Below, piece after piece: positions 25,798 through 35,502 of a DNA stretch of 64,000 bases. The stretch is from assembly GCF_902859585.1 (NCBI RefSeq), contig NZ_CADIJM010000003.1, positions 496,001 through 560,000 of the forward strand, in the 5' to 3' direction. This stretch comes from Achromobacter animicus (GTDB taxonomy: Bacteria; Pseudomonadota; Gammaproteobacteria; Burkholderiales; Burkholderiaceae_B). The notes under the pieces are model-generated. The model made no database searches. It worked only from the letters and a program-made list of their open reading frames with translations, and was not told the origin of the DNA. Position 1 is the first letter of the stretch. Each line of letters opens with the position of its first letter. Position numbers and translations under genes: made by a program.

Positions 25798-26370
25798 ATG
25801 ATCGGAAGAATCACCGGAACCCTGATCGAAAAACTGCCTCCCACGATCTGCGTGGACGTGGGCGGAATCGGGTACGACATCGACGTGCCCATGAGCACGC
25901 TGTATTCGCTGCCCGACACGGGCGCGCGCGTCACGCTCTACACGCACCTGACCGTGCGCGAAGACGCGCACATCCTGTATGGCTTTGCCTCGGCCGGCGA
26001 GCGCAGCGCGTTCCGCGAGCTCATCAAGGTCAGCGGGATCGGGGCGCGAACCGCGCTGTCGGTGCTGTCGGGTTTGTCGGTCGCGGATCTGGCGCAGGCC
26101 ATCACGCTGCAGGAGTCGGGCCGCCTGACCCGCGTGCCGGGCATCGGCAAGAAGACCGCGGAACGCCTGCTGCTGGAGATGCGCGGCAAGCTGGGCGCGG
26201 ACATCGGCGCGACGGCGCACGTCACGCACGACAACCAATCCGACATCCTGAATGCCCTGCTGGCGCTGGGCTACTCCGAGAAGGAATCGCTGTCGGCCCT
26301 GAAGACGCTGCCCGAGGGCGTGGGCGTGTCCGACGGCATCAAGCAGGCGCTGAAGGCGCTGGTGCGCTGA
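25798..26370 (+). CDS. ruvA: Holliday junction branch migration protein RuvA
   Basis: RuvA binds four-way junctions as a tetramer and loads the RuvB motor. The 190-residue protein begins [12 protein letters not shown], typical of the OB-fold domain. Two helix-hairpin-helix segments follow: [17 protein letters not shown] near residue 77 and [21 protein letters not shown] near residue 111. The C-terminal UBA-like domain that contacts RuvB starts near residue 145 with [15 protein letters not shown]. The start at 25798 was chosen by homology; an upstream in-frame ATG at 25765 adds unsupported residues. Confidence 0.96.
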   Translation: MIGRITGTLIEKLPPTICVDVGGIGYDIDVPMSTLYSLPDTGARVTLYTHLTVREDAHILYGFASAGERSAFRELIKVSGIGARTALSVLSGLSVADLAQAITLQESGRLTRVPGIGKKTAERLLLEMRGKLGADIGATAHVTHDNQSDILNALLALGYSEKESLSALKTLPEGVGVSDGIKQALKALVR

Positions 26371-26379
26371 GTAATCGCG

Positions 26380-27306
26380 CTAGGCCGTCTTGCCGTGCTG
26401 CAGGTAGCGCGGCGCCACGGCTTCCAGCCCCGTGGGCACCACATGCAGCTCCGGGGCGATCGGCCCGCCGCAGACGTTGTCGCGGCGCAGGGAATCCAGA
26501 TTGTCGCGCGACATCAGCGGCGTGCCCGGCATGCATTCGAACAGCCGGGCCTGCATGCGACCCACCCCCATCGGGATGCTGATTACGGGTCGCGGATGGC
26601 CGCTCCAGGCGGCGCATAGCCGCGCGATCTCGCCCAGCGTGTAGACCTGCGGTCCACCCAGTTCGTAGGTCTTGCCGCAGGTATGCGAGTCGGCCAGCGC
26701 CGTCGTCATGGCGGTCACCACGTCGCCCACATAGATGGGCTGCATGCGCGCGTTGGCGCCAGCCAGCGGCAATACCGGCAGCCAGCGCGCCAGCGACGCG
26801 AACATATTGGTGAAGTTGTCGTCGGGGCCGAAAAGCACCGACGGGCGGAAGATGGTCCAGCCGATATCGCCGCGGTCTTGGTAGGCCGCCTTGATGGCGG
26901 CCTCGCCGTCGCCCTTGGAGCGCTGGTACATGCTGTCGCCGCTGGAATCGGCGCCCAGCGCGCTGACGTGCAACAGGCGACGCACGCCGTGGCGCACGCA
27001 GGCCTGCGCAATGCGCTGCGGCAGATGCACGTGGGCCCGCGCGAAGTCCGACCCATATGGCCGGCCCAGATTGCCATGCAGGATGCCCACCAGATTCACG
27101 ACGGCATCGCAGCCCCGGACCATGCCGTCGAGCGCGGCGTCATCATGGATGTCCGCCTGAAGCAGCGTGACGGTGGGAAGTAATTGCAGGTCGCGTCCGC
27201 GTGCAATGAGCCGCGTGGGCACGACGATCTGATGCGGGTCCGCGCAAAGCCGTGCTACCAAGTGGCGGCCGATGAAGCCCGTGCCGCCAATGACAAGGAT
27301 ACGCAT
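26380..27306 (-). CDS. NDUFA9-like NAD(P)-binding protein (atypical SDR)
   Basis: A 308-residue atypical short-chain dehydrogenase-like protein of the type related to complex I subunit NDUFA9. The nucleotide-binding motif is VIGGTGFIGRHLVARL at residues 5-20, and NLVGILHG and FRPSVLFGPDDNF are family-typical. The usual Tyr-x3-Lys pair appears as YQRSKGDGE. It is probably an NAD(P)H-binding oxidoreductase or a sensor of quinone-related metabolism; the substrate is unknown. It converges on ruvA with a 9-bp gap. Confidence 0.8.
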   Translation of the reverse strand: MRILVIGGTGFIGRHLVARLCADPHQIVVPTRLIARGRDLQLLPTVTLLQADIHDDAALDGMVRGCDAVVNLVGILHGNLGRPYGSDFARAHVHLPQRIAQACVRHGVRRLLHVSALGADSSGDSMYQRSKGDGEAAIKAAYQDRGDIGWTIFRPSVLFGPDDNFTNMFASLARWLPVLPLAGANARMQPIYVGDVVTAMTTALADSHTCGKTYELGGPQVYTLGEIARLCAAWSGHPRPVISIPMGVGRMQARLFECMPGTPLMSRDNLDSLRRDNVCGGPIAPELHVVPTGLEAVAPRYLQHGKTA

Positions 27307-27410
27307 GGCGTAGCCTCCGGTTCGTCAGGATCGAGGTTCGATTCTGCCTTGCCAGGTCGGCAGGCGCAAGCGCGCGCAGGGCGCACGCCGCGCGCGCCGC
27401 TTGATGCGCG

Positions 27411-28376
27411 TCAGCCCGCCAGCAGCCGGGCGTAGGCCGGAAGGTCGACGTTGCCGCCGCTGATGATGACGCCGACCCGGGCCCCGCGCACCGGCACCAC
27501 GTTCTGCATGACGGCCGCCGCGGCCAGGCAGCCCGTGGGTTCCACGACCATCTTCATGCGCTCGGCAAAGAACTTCATGGTCGTGACGAGCTGCTCATCC
27601 GTCACCGTGACGATGTCGCGCACGTACTTCTGGATGAGGGGGAACGTGATGTTGCCCAGGTGCGTGGTGGCGGCGCCATCGGCCAGCGTCTTGGGCGCGG
27701 GGATTCGGACAATTTCACCCTTGCGCAAGGACTGCTGCCCGTCGTTGCCGGCTTCGGGCTCCACGCCGTACACCAGGCAGCGCGGGCTGAGCGCGAACGC
27801 GGACAGGGCCGAGCCCGACAGCAGGCCGCCGCCGCCCAGGCACACGAACAGGTAGTCCAGTTCGCCGACTTCCTCGAACAGCTCCTTGGCGGCGGTGCCC
27901 TGCCCCGCGATCACGTCCTCGTGGTCGTATGGCGGGATCAGCGTAGCGCCGGTTTCGGCCTGGATGCGGCGGGCGATGGTCTCGCGGTCTTCGGTGTAGC
28001 GGTCGTACGTGACGATCTTGCCGCCGTAGCCTTCCGTGGCCGCGCGCTTGGCCGCGGGCGCGTCCAGCGGCATGATGATCGTGGCCTGAACGCCTTGCAG
28101 CTTCGAGGCCAGCGCGATGGCCTGCGCGTGATTGCCCGACGAGAACGTCACCACGCCGGCGGCACGCTGCTCGGGCGTGAGGCGCGCGATGGCGTTGTAG
28201 CCGCCCCGGAACTTGAACGCGCCCATGCGCTGGAAGTTCTCGCACTTGAAGAACAGCGACGCGCCGGCGATGGCATCGGCGGTGGCCGAGGTCAGGACGG
28301 GCGTGCGGTGTGCGTTGCCGGCCAGGCGCTCGCTGGCGCGCACGACGTCATCATAGGAGGGCAATTCGGGCTGCAT
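27411..28376 (-). CDS. Threonine/serine dehydratase (PLP)
   Basis: A 321-residue fold-type II PLP enzyme that deaminates threonine or serine to a keto acid, or racemises serine. The cofactor lysine lies in MGAFKFRGGYNAI near residue 54, the substrate loop is FSSGNHAQAIALAS, and the phosphate-binding loop is CLGGGGLLSGSALS. It lacks the C-terminal ACT-like regulatory domain of the biosynthetic enzyme, so it is closer to catabolic threonine dehydratase or serine racemase. It sits between the NDUFA9-like gene and ruvB on the same strand. No regulatory site is apparent. Confidence 0.85.
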   Translation of the reverse strand: MQPELPSYDDVVRASERLAGNAHRTPVLTSATADAIAGASLFFKCENFQRMGAFKFRGGYNAIARLTPEQRAAGVVTFSSGNHAQAIALASKLQGVQATIIMPLDAPAAKRAATEGYGGKIVTYDRYTEDRETIARRIQAETGATLIPPYDHEDVIAGQGTAAKELFEEVGELDYLFVCLGGGGLLSGSALSAFALSPRCLVYGVEPEAGNDGQQSLRKGEIVRIPAPKTLADGAATTHLGNITFPLIQKYVRDIVTVTDEQLVTTMKFFAERMKMVVEPTGCLAAAAVMQNVVPVRGARVGVIISGGNVDLPAYARLLAG

Positions 28377-28479
28377 GGAATAAGGTCCTTAGATCGCGAG
28401 GGGGAAACGAAACCCTCGGATCATAAACCCGTCGCGCGGTTTGCGCGCCGCCCGTTGGCATGACGGCGCGTGGCGCGGA

Positions 28480-29556
28480 TTATTTGCCGAAGAGGTCGCC
28501 GGAGCCGCCGGTAGCTGTGCCCGCAGGCGGCGCCAGGCCCAGGTGGCGCCACGTGGTCAGCGTGGCGGTGCGCCCGCGCGGCGTACGCTGCAGGTAGCCG
28601 TGCTGGATGAGGTACGGCTCGATGACGTCCTCGATCGTGTCGCGCTCTTCGCCGATGGCAGCGGCCAGGCTGTCCACGCCGACCGGGCCGCCATCGAACT
28701 TGTGGACGATGGCTTCGAGCAGCTTCCTGTCCATCAGGTCCAGCCCTTGCGGATCGACTTCCAGCATGGCGAGCGCGCGGCCCGCGACGTCGGCGTCGAT
28801 CGTGCCGCCCGCCTTGACCTCGGCGTAGTCGCGCACCCGGCGCAGCAGACGGTTGGCGATACGCGGCGTGCCGCGCGCGCGCCGCGCCACCTCGGCTGCG
28901 CCGTCCGGCGTGATGACGGCGTTCAACAAGCCAGCGCTGCGCGTCACGATGTGGCCGAGATCGGCAGCGTTGTAGAACTCGAGCCGCGAGACGATGCCGA
29001 AGCGGTCGCGCAGCGGATTGGTCAGCATGCCGGCGCGCGTCGTGGCGCCTACCAGCGTGAAGGGCTGCAGATCCAGCTTCACGCTGCGCGCGGCCGGGCC
29101 TTCGCCGATCAGGATGTCGATCTGGAAGTCTTCCAGCGCCGGGTAGAGGATTTCCTCGACGACGGGCGACAGGCGATGGATTTCGTCGATGAAGAGGACG
29201 TCGTTCTTTTCCAGGTTGGTCAGCAGCGCGGCCAGGTCGCCCGGGCGTTCAAGGACCGGGCCTGAAGTCTGGCGCAACTGCACGCCCATTTCGTGGGCGA
29301 TGATGTGCGCGAGCGTGGTCTTGCCCAGGCCCGGCGGGCCGAAGAGCAGGACGTGATCCAGGGCCTCGCCGCGCTTTTTGGCCGCGGCGATGAAGATCTC
29401 GAGCTGTTCGCGGGCGCGCTGCTGCCCGACGTACTCCTGTAACGCCTTGGGCCGCAACGCGCGTTCGATCGACTCCTCGTTGGGCGACACCGGCTGCGGC
29501 GCCACGATGCGAGGGGCGTCGGGACGGGAGGAAAGCGAATCGGACTGGATGGCCAT
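28480..29556 (-). CDS. ruvB: Holliday junction branch migration ATPase RuvB
   Basis: RuvB is the AAA+ motor that drives branch migration with RuvA. The 358-residue form starts at ATG 29556, with another in-frame codon at 29574. Walker A is GPPGLGKT at 73-80, Walker B is [10 protein letters not shown] near residue 125, and the sensor region contains [19 protein letters not shown]. The C-terminal winged helix includes [20 protein letters not shown]. The C-terminal tail is short and Gly-rich. Its isolated position on the strand opposite ruvCA is unlike the E. coli ruvAB operon. Confidence 0.96.
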   Translation of the reverse strand: MAIQSDSLSSRPDAPRIVAPQPVSPNEESIERALRPKALQEYVGQQRAREQLEIFIAAAKKRGEALDHVLLFGPPGLGKTTLAHIIAHEMGVQLRQTSGPVLERPGDLAALLTNLEKNDVLFIDEIHRLSPVVEEILYPALEDFQIDILIGEGPAARSVKLDLQPFTLVGATTRAGMLTNPLRDRFGIVSRLEFYNAADLGHIVTRSAGLLNAVITPDGAAEVARRARGTPRIANRLLRRVRDYAEVKAGGTIDADVAGRALAMLEVDPQGLDLMDRKLLEAIVHKFDGGPVGVDSLAAAIGEERDTIEDVIEPYLIQHGYLQRTPRGRTATLTTWRHLGLAPPAGTATGGSGDLFGK

Positions 29557-29640
29557 GGTGCGGGGTACGGGCAAAGGACGAAGCAGGATGAATCGTACCG
29601 TAGCCCGGCCCGCCCCGGGGCCGCCCCGAGGACACGTCGA

Positions 29641-29685
29641 TCAGGCGGCCTGCGGTCAGGCGGCCTGCGGTCAGGCAGCCTGGGA
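29641..29685. repeat. Three 15-bp tandem units covering the histidine-kinase stop codon
   Basis: TCAGGCGGCCTGCGG occurs twice in a row (29641-29655 and 29656-29670), and a third unit with three differences (29671-29685) contains the last codons and stop of the kinase gene. On the minus strand each unit reads as Gln-Ala-Ala-stop, so the 3' end of the gene has been duplicated in tandem without altering the protein. Confidence 0.8.
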
Positions 29686-31257
29686 CAGCGGCAGACGCAC
29701 GCGCACGCACAGCCCGCCGGATTCGGCCTCGCGCAGTTCGAGCGATCCGCCGTGCGCCCGCGCGATGGCCTCGGCCAGGGCCAGGCCCAGGCCCACGCTG
29801 CCCGTGCGGGTGCGCGCGTCGTCCAGCCGGCTGAACGGCCGCAACGCCTCCAGGCGGCGTTCGGGCACGATGCCCGGTCCATGGTCGGCCACGTCCAGCA
29901 CCGCGTGCCCTTCTTCACGGCGCAGCGCGATGTCCACCGGCGGCGCGCCGTGGTTCAGCGCGTTGCCGATCAGGTTGTCCAGCAGACGGCCCAACGCCAC
30001 GGCGTCGGCCTGCACCACCGCCCCGCTGGCATCCTGGGCGGTGTCCAGGCCGATGGCGGTGCCGGCGCCCTGCCAGGCGCCCACGCGCTCGGTCAGCCAT
30101 TCGGCCAGCACGATGGGCGCATAGCGGTAGGCCGCCGGATCGGTGCCGCGCACGAAGCCGATGAACTGATCCACCATGTGCTGCATGTCGCGCAGGTCGG
30201 TGCGCAGGCCTTCCTTCAGCGTGGAATCGTCGGCCATTTCAACGCGCAGCCACATGCGCGACAGCGGCCCCTTCAAGTCATGCGGCAGACCGGAAAGCAG
30301 GGTGCGCCGCACCGAGTCGGACTCGGACAACGCATCCAGCATGGCGTTGAAGCGTTCGCCCAGCACGCGGGTTTCATGCGGCCCCGAGGGCTCCACGCGC
30401 TGCGGCTGGCCGGCGGCCAACTGGTCCGCGGCATCGGCAAGGCGCGTGATCGGCCGCGTGATGTGCCACGAAAAACCCACGGCCAGGAGCAGCAGCAGGC
30501 CCAGACCGCCAAGCCAGGCGGCGATGAAGGGCGTGGCCACGGGCGGGTCCAGCCGTTCCAGCGGAATGACCAGCCACTCGCGCAGCCGCGGGGCGTCTTC
30601 GGTGGCAGGGTTGGGCGCCAGCGAAATGAAGATTTCCGGCGTGGGGCCGCGCGACAACGCCACGCGCGTGCCATCGTTCAGGCGTTCGTTGAGTTGCTGG
30701 ACCAGCACGCGCAGATCGCGGCGGATGTCGTCGGGCTCGGGCTTGTAGCGGCGGTTGGACTCCTCGCGGTCGCGGGCCCCGTCGCCGGTGCGCTGCGCGT
30801 CGCCGCGCCCGTCGGCCTGGGCGGCGTGCGTGTCGCGCTCGTCGTCGCGGACTTCGGGCGGCGGAGGCGGCGGCGGTCCGTGAAATTGGGCATCCTGGGA
30901 GGACGGCGGCGATGGCGGCGGGCGCGGCGCGGCGCGTGGCGGTGGCGGACGGCGGCCGTTGAAGCGCTGCAGCTTGGCTTCGGCGGGCAGCACACGCGAC
31001 CACAACCGCCACTGGTTCTGCGACGCGGCCCGCACGAAATCGGCGCGGTCTTCGGCCGGCACCTGGGATACGGCGGCGCGTAGCGTGCGGATGGTGGTGA
31101 CGATATAGCCGATGGCCACGTCTTCCATGAACTTGTGCCGGAAGTACGACACGGTCACCAACGTGGCGGCCTGCGTCAGCAGGACGGATCCCAGGATCAG
31201 CAGGATCAGCCGTGCCCGCAGCGAGCGGGGCACCAGAATGCCGGGGGAAAAGCGCAT
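29671..31257 (-). CDS. Sensor histidine kinase of an OmpR-type two-component system
   Basis: A 528-residue inner-membrane kinase that phosphorylates the response regulator encoded just upstream. One membrane helix lies at about 16-38 and another at 245-265, enclosing a periplasmic domain. A HAMP linker follows (ITRPITRLADAADQLAAG). The phosphoacceptor is His 326 in SGLPHDLKGPLSRM, where Pro replaces the usual Ser. The ATPase domain has the N box LDNLIGNALNHG and the G1 box DHGPGIV. Residues 103-134 of the periplasmic part are exceptionally proline-rich, followed by charged residues. Its ATG shares one base with the regulator's stop codon, so both are co-translated. The signal is unknown. Confidence 0.92.
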   Translation of the reverse strand: MRFSPGILVPRSLRARLILLILGSVLLTQAATLVTVSYFRHKFMEDVAIGYIVTTIRTLRAAVSQVPAEDRADFVRAASQNQWRLWSRVLPAEAKLQRFNGRRPPPPRAAPRPPPSPPSSQDAQFHGPPPPPPPEVRDDERDTHAAQADGRGDAQRTGDGARDREESNRRYKPEPDDIRRDLRVLVQQLNERLNDGTRVALSRGPTPEIFISLAPNPATEDAPRLREWLVIPLERLDPPVATPFIAAWLGGLGLLLLLAVGFSWHITRPITRLADAADQLAAGQPQRVEPSGPHETRVLGERFNAMLDALSESDSVRRTLLSGLPHDLKGPLSRMWLRVEMADDSTLKEGLRTDLRDMQHMVDQFIGFVRGTDPAAYRYAPIVLAEWLTERVGAWQGAGTAIGLDTAQDASGAVVQADAVALGRLLDNLIGNALNHGAPPVDIALRREEGHAVLDVADHGPGIVPERRLEALRPFSRLDDARTRTGSVGLGLALAEAIARAHGGSLELREAESGGLCVRVRLPLSQAA

Positions 31258-31958
31258 CAGGGCGAGAACCGGTAGCCGATGCCCCAGACGGTCTGAATCC
31301 AGCGCGGCTGCTTGGGATCGTCTTCGATGACGCGGCGCAGGCGCAGGATTGCGATGTCGATCGCGCGGTCGTTGCGCTCGCCGGCGTCGTCGTCGCGGGC
31401 CAGCGCCAGCAGGCGTTCGCGCGACAGCGGCTTGCCGGCGTTGCGCACCAGGGCTTCAAGCAGGTTGATCTCGCCGCCCGTCAGCTTGACGACGGTGCCG
31501 TCGCGGGACAGCTGACGCGTGGACGGATCGAACACGAACGGGCCGAACGAGACCGGCGCGTCCTTGGTGAGCGCGGACGGGCCGCGCTTGCGGCGCAGCA
31601 CGGCCTCGATGCGGGCCAGCAGTTCGCGGGGATCGAAAGGCTTGCCGACGTAGTCGTCGGCGCCGGCCTCCAGGCCGATGATGCGGTCCACGGCTTCGTC
31701 GCGCGCGGTCAGCAGGATGACGGGAATGTCCTCGCCCTGCTCGCGCAGGCGGCGGCAGGCATCGGCGCCGTCGCCGCCGGGCAGCATGCGGTCGAGCACC
31801 AGCAGATCGGGCGCGTAACGGGTAATGCGCGAGGAAAGGTCGGTCGCGTCCGGGGCAAGCAAAGTGTCGTAGCCATGCCGGTTCAGGTAGTCGGCCAGCA
31901 ATTGGCGCAGCGCCGGATCGTCGTCGACGACCAACAGCTTGGTGTGGGAATTGTCCAT
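31257..31958 (-). CDS. OmpR-family response regulator
   Basis: A 233-residue transcription factor with an N-terminal receiver and a C-terminal winged helix. The acidic pocket is Asp 12-14 (VVDDDP), the phosphorylation site is Asp 56 (LVLDRMLP) and the conserved Lys is 106 (GKPFDP). The DNA-binding domain ends with IQTVWGIGYRFSP. ATG 31958 is preferred; ATG 31967 would add three residues. It is first in the operon with the kinase. The usher-like gene is divergent, 219 bp away, and could be a target. It is not close enough in sequence to the RisA type for me to give it that name. Confidence 0.93.
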   Translation of the reverse strand: MDNSHTKLLVVDDDPALRQLLADYLNRHGYDTLLAPDATDLSSRITRYAPDLLVLDRMLPGGDGADACRRLREQGEDIPVILLTARDEAVDRIIGLEAGADDYVGKPFDPRELLARIEAVLRRKRGPSALTKDAPVSFGPFVFDPSTRQLSRDGTVVKLTGGEINLLEALVRNAGKPLSRERLLALARDDDAGERNDRAIDIAILRLRRVIEDDPKQPRWIQTVWGIGYRFSP

Positions 31959-32177
31959 GGGCGTCATAGTGCGGCGCGTCGCCGTCGCCCGCAAGGGGCG
32001 GGAAATCATCTGAAATATACCCGTTGCACGATGTACGGATGATGTGTCGGGCTTTTTGCAACGGGGGGCCCCTCGCCCCCGAACTGGCCCTAGAATGTCG
32101 CTTCGCCTGCCGCCCTTCGTGGACTTTCCTAAAGATCGTTTACAGATGCCCGGCAGGGTGCTCCCTACACTGTCCCC

Positions 32178-33515
32178 ATGGCCGCCACAGCTAACCCCTG
32201 GCGCAGAGGGCTGTTGCACGCGGCGCTGACGGCGGGCCTGGCCTGGCCGCTGGCGCCCGCTTTTGGTGACGAGCCCGACGTGTCCCCTTTTACTTGGACG
32301 CCGCCCCCGGCGGGCGACGTTACGCGCGTGGCGCGCGGCATCGGCGTGCTCTCGCCGGTTCAATCGCTGCCGGTGCGCCCCGCCCCGTCGCTGGAAGATC
32401 GGGCCGTGCCGCTCGACCCGACGCCGTGCGACCTGCACGCGACGGAACCCGGCATGGACACTACGGTGCGCGATGGTGCTGACGACCCTGCCGAAGGCTT
32501 CATCCCCGGCACCGGCATGGGCCTGACGGGCAACGCGCCGACGGTCCCGCTGTCCTGCGATCCCCTGGCAACGCCGGCTTCCGCCGTCGACACCCCCCCG
32601 GACTACTCGTTTGCACTGGAAGACGGCGATCTCCCGAAAATACCCGTGGTGGTGATTTCCGGGGTTTCCCGCCCCTCGCGCCCCTGGTTCTCGTCCGTCG
32701 GCGGACTGGATGGCCTGCGCTATGGCGGCAGCCGCAACTGGGTCTACAACAACACCGTCGGCCCTTCCCTCACCGTGGGCAACGTCAATCCGAATGCGCC
32801 CGCGTGGGGCAGCGGCGCGCCGGTGGGCGGACTGCAGATCGCCAACTGGGGCGGCAGCGGCGCCACGTTGCCCGAGGGCAGCTTCGGCTACTCGTCATCG
32901 GTGGGCAAACTGAACCTGATGGACCCGGCCGCCAAGTCCGGGGCCGTGGACTACGGCGCGTCCGTCGGCAGCGGCAGCGTGCGCTACGGGCTGACGCCGG
33001 TGGTGACGGTCGAAGGCCAGATGCAGAGCGCCCCGTCCCTGACCACGCGCGGCGTGGGCACCACGTACAACGCCGGCGAGTTCGGCACCTTCCGGGCCGG
33101 CGCCACGCAAAGCACCTTCGATGCGGCCAGCGGCTACCGCTACCGCTTCGGCTACAGCATCGACGTGGCCGACACGGTGACGCTGGGCTACACCAACGAG
33201 CAGATCGGCGCAGGCTACGGCGACCTGTCCACCTATTCCGACGGCGTCGCGTCCACGGCCCAGACGCGCAATACCGTATCGGCGGGCGTCCCGCTGTCCG
33301 GCTGGGGTACGCTGAGCGGCACGTATTCCGGGCTGCGCGAAGGCTCGGTCCTGGCCGAGCAGCGCGTGGGCCTGTCCCACAGCATGTTCGTGGCTCCGAA
33401 GGTCAAGCTGGCCGTCGGCGCCGACCGCGACATCGTGACGGGCGACTACGGCTGGCGCGCCAACCTGAGCATGCCCGTCGACACCTTCATGCGCGGCACC
33501 TGGCTCAGCTGGTAA
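32178..33515 (+). CDS. Outer-membrane beta-barrel protein resembling part of a fimbrial usher
   Basis: A 445-residue exported protein of unclear function. A signal peptide covers about residues 1-30. Residues 31-170 are Pro- and Asp-rich with few predicted strands. From about 175 the chain alternates hydrophobic and polar residues in Gly-rich strands (GSGSVRYGLTPVVTVEGQMQ, FGTFRAGATQST, YRYRFGYSIDVADTVTLGYT), and it ends in Trp, as outer-membrane barrels do. The pattern of a RYGL strand followed by Thr-x-Glu-Gly resembles the barrel of PapC/FimD ushers, but the plug and C-terminal domains are not evident. No fimbrial subunit or chaperone gene is in the window. Confidence 0.6.
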   Translation: MAATANPWRRGLLHAALTAGLAWPLAPAFGDEPDVSPFTWTPPPAGDVTRVARGIGVLSPVQSLPVRPAPSLEDRAVPLDPTPCDLHATEPGMDTTVRDGADDPAEGFIPGTGMGLTGNAPTVPLSCDPLATPASAVDTPPDYSFALEDGDLPKIPVVVISGVSRPSRPWFSSVGGLDGLRYGGSRNWVYNNTVGPSLTVGNVNPNAPAWGSGAPVGGLQIANWGGSGATLPEGSFGYSSSVGKLNLMDPAAKSGAVDYGASVGSGSVRYGLTPVVTVEGQMQSAPSLTTRGVGTTYNAGEFGTFRAGATQSTFDAASGYRYRFGYSIDVADTVTLGYTNEQIGAGYGDLSTYSDGVASTAQTRNTVSAGVPLSGWGTLSGTYSGLREGSVLAEQRVGLSHSMFVAPKVKLAVGADRDIVTGDYGWRANLSMPVDTFMRGTWLSW

Positions 33516-33607
33516 GTGCCGGATAGCGTGGCCAAAATCTCCCTCGGGAACGGGCGGCCGGGATTTGGGGCTTAAAATCGCTGCCATGATGCTTCCGGCC
33601 TACCCCC

Positions 33608-35437
33608 ATGTCTGACGCGCGCGCCCTCGGCGTGTTGCAGCGCGTTTTCGGTTACGAATCCTTCCGCGGCGACCAGCAAGCCATTGTCGAACAGGTGATC
33701 GGCGGCGGCGATGCGCTCGTTCTCATGCCCACGGGCGGCGGCAAGTCGCTCTGTTACCAGATCCCCTCGCTGGTGCGTGAAGGCACCGGCATCGTCGTGT
33801 CGCCCCTGATCGCGCTGATGCAGGACCAGGTCGACGCGCTGACCGAACTGGGCGTGCGCGCGGCGTTCCTGAATTCCACGCAGGATTGGCGGGTGGCGCG
33901 CGAAGTTGAACAGGCTTTTCTGGATGGCGAGCTCGACCTGCTCTACGTCGCCCCCGAACGCCTGCTGACCGACCGCTGCCTGCAATTGCTGGACCGCGGC
34001 CGCATCGCCCTGTTCGCCATCGACGAAGCGCACTGCGTATCGCAGTGGGGTCATGACTTCCGGCCCGAATACCTGGGCCTGTCCATGCTCCACGAGCGCT
34101 GGCCCGACGTGCCGCGCATCGCGCTCACGGCCACCGCCACCGCCGTCACCCGCACCGAGATCGCGCAGCGCCTGTCCCTGGATGAAGCGCGCCATTTCGT
34201 CTCGAGCTTCGACCGTCCCAACATCCGCTACCGCATCGTCGAAAAGAACGAGGTGCGCAAGCAGTTGCTGGACATGATCCGCACCGAGCACGAAGGCGAA
34301 TCCGGCGTGGTGTACTGCCTGTCGCGCGCCCGGGTCGAAGAAACGGCCGAATTCCTGTGCAATCAGGGCATCGATGCGATGCCGTACCACGCGGGCCTCA
34401 GCCCCCAGATCCGGGCGGCCAACCAATCGCGCTTCCTGCGCGAGGACGGCGTGGTCATGGTGGCCACCATTGCGTTCGGCATGGGCATCGACAAGCCCGA
34501 CGTGCGCTTCGTGGCCCACATCGACCTGCCCAAGTCCGTCGAAGGCTACTACCAGGAAACCGGCCGGGCCGGCCGCGACGGCCTGCCCGCCACGGCGTGG
34601 CTGGCCTATGGCCTGCAAGACGTGGTGCAGCAGCGCCGCATGATCGACGAATCGCCCGGCGACGAATCCTATCGCCGGCGCCTGGGCCAGCAGCTCGACG
34701 CCATGCTGGGCCTGTGCGAAACGGTGGAATGCCGGCGCGTGCGGCTGCTGGCTTACTTTGGGCAGCAGATCACCGCCTGCGGCAATTGCGACGTCTGTCT
34801 GGATCCGCCGCAGGCGTGGGACGGCACGGTGGCGGCGCAGAAGGTGCTGTCAGCCGTGTACCGGCTCTGGAAAGAACGCGGCCAGCGCTACGGCGCCGGC
34901 CACATTATCGACATCCTGCGCGGCAAGGTCACCGACCGCACCAAGCAGCATGGCCACGAGTCGCTCAGCGTGTTCGGCGTGGGCGCCGACCTCTCCGACA
35001 CCGCGTGGCGTGGTGTGCTGCGCCAGCTGTTGGCGCAGGGCCTGCTGACCGTGGACAACGAAGGCTTCGGCACGCTGGCCCTGACCGAAGGCAGCCGCGC
35101 GGTGCTCAAGGGCGAGCACCAGCTCATGCTGCGGCGCGAATCCGAAAAGAAGCCGCGTTCCGGCAAGACGGGCAGCGGACGGCCCAAGGCGGCGGCGATC
35201 GACCTGCCGGCCGAACTGCAGCCGGTGTTCGAGGCACTGCGCGCCTGGCGCGGCGAAGTCGCCAAGAGCCACGGCGTGCCTGCCTACGTGATCTTCCACG
35301 ACGCCACGCTGCGCGAGATCGCGCTGGCGCAGCCCGAGTCCATGGACGAACTGAGCCACATCAACGGCGTGGGGGCCCGCAAGCTGGAAGCCTACGGCGA
35401 AGAAATCCTGCAGCGGGTGGCGCGGCCGGTGCTGTAG
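33608..35437 (+). CDS. recQ: ATP-dependent DNA helicase RecQ
   Basis: RecQ unwinds DNA 3' to 5' during recombination and fork repair. The 609-residue protein shows motif [17 protein letters not shown] near residue 40, the DEAH motif in [20 protein letters not shown], motif [12 protein letters not shown], the RQC zinc cysteines ([16 protein letters not shown] and CGNCDVC), and a C-terminal HRDC domain that begins near residue 535. All standard domains are present and the length is normal. It is a single gene with a short upstream gap after the usher-like gene. Confidence 0.96.
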   Translation: MSDARALGVLQRVFGYESFRGDQQAIVEQVIGGGDALVLMPTGGGKSLCYQIPSLVREGTGIVVSPLIALMQDQVDALTELGVRAAFLNSTQDWRVAREVEQAFLDGELDLLYVAPERLLTDRCLQLLDRGRIALFAIDEAHCVSQWGHDFRPEYLGLSMLHERWPDVPRIALTATATAVTRTEIAQRLSLDEARHFVSSFDRPNIRYRIVEKNEVRKQLLDMIRTEHEGESGVVYCLSRARVEETAEFLCNQGIDAMPYHAGLSPQIRAANQSRFLREDGVVMVATIAFGMGIDKPDVRFVAHIDLPKSVEGYYQETGRAGRDGLPATAWLAYGLQDVVQQRRMIDESPGDESYRRRLGQQLDAMLGLCETVECRRVRLLAYFGQQITACGNCDVCLDPPQAWDGTVAAQKVLSAVYRLWKERGQRYGAGHIIDILRGKVTDRTKQHGHESLSVFGVGADLSDTAWRGVLRQLLAQGLLTVDNEGFGTLALTEGSRAVLKGEHQLMLRRESEKKPRSGKTGSGRPKAAAIDLPAELQPVFEALRAWRGEVAKSHGVPAYVIFHDATLREIALAQPESMDELSHINGVGARKLEAYGEEILQRVARPVL

Positions 35438-35502
35438 CGCCCGGACAGCGCCAGAAGCCCGGGCGGAATGCCGGCCCGGCAATCCGCCCCGCCTTGAATC
35501 GC

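Noticed and set aside
29671-31958. RisA-RisS two-component system of Bordetella
   Set aside because: The regulator receiver and DNA-binding sequences differ from the RisA type as I know it, and the kinase has a very different periplasmic loop.
32178-33515. Autotransporter or trimeric adhesin
   Set aside because: There is no passenger repeat or C-terminal translocator of the usual type; the barrel pattern is more like an usher.
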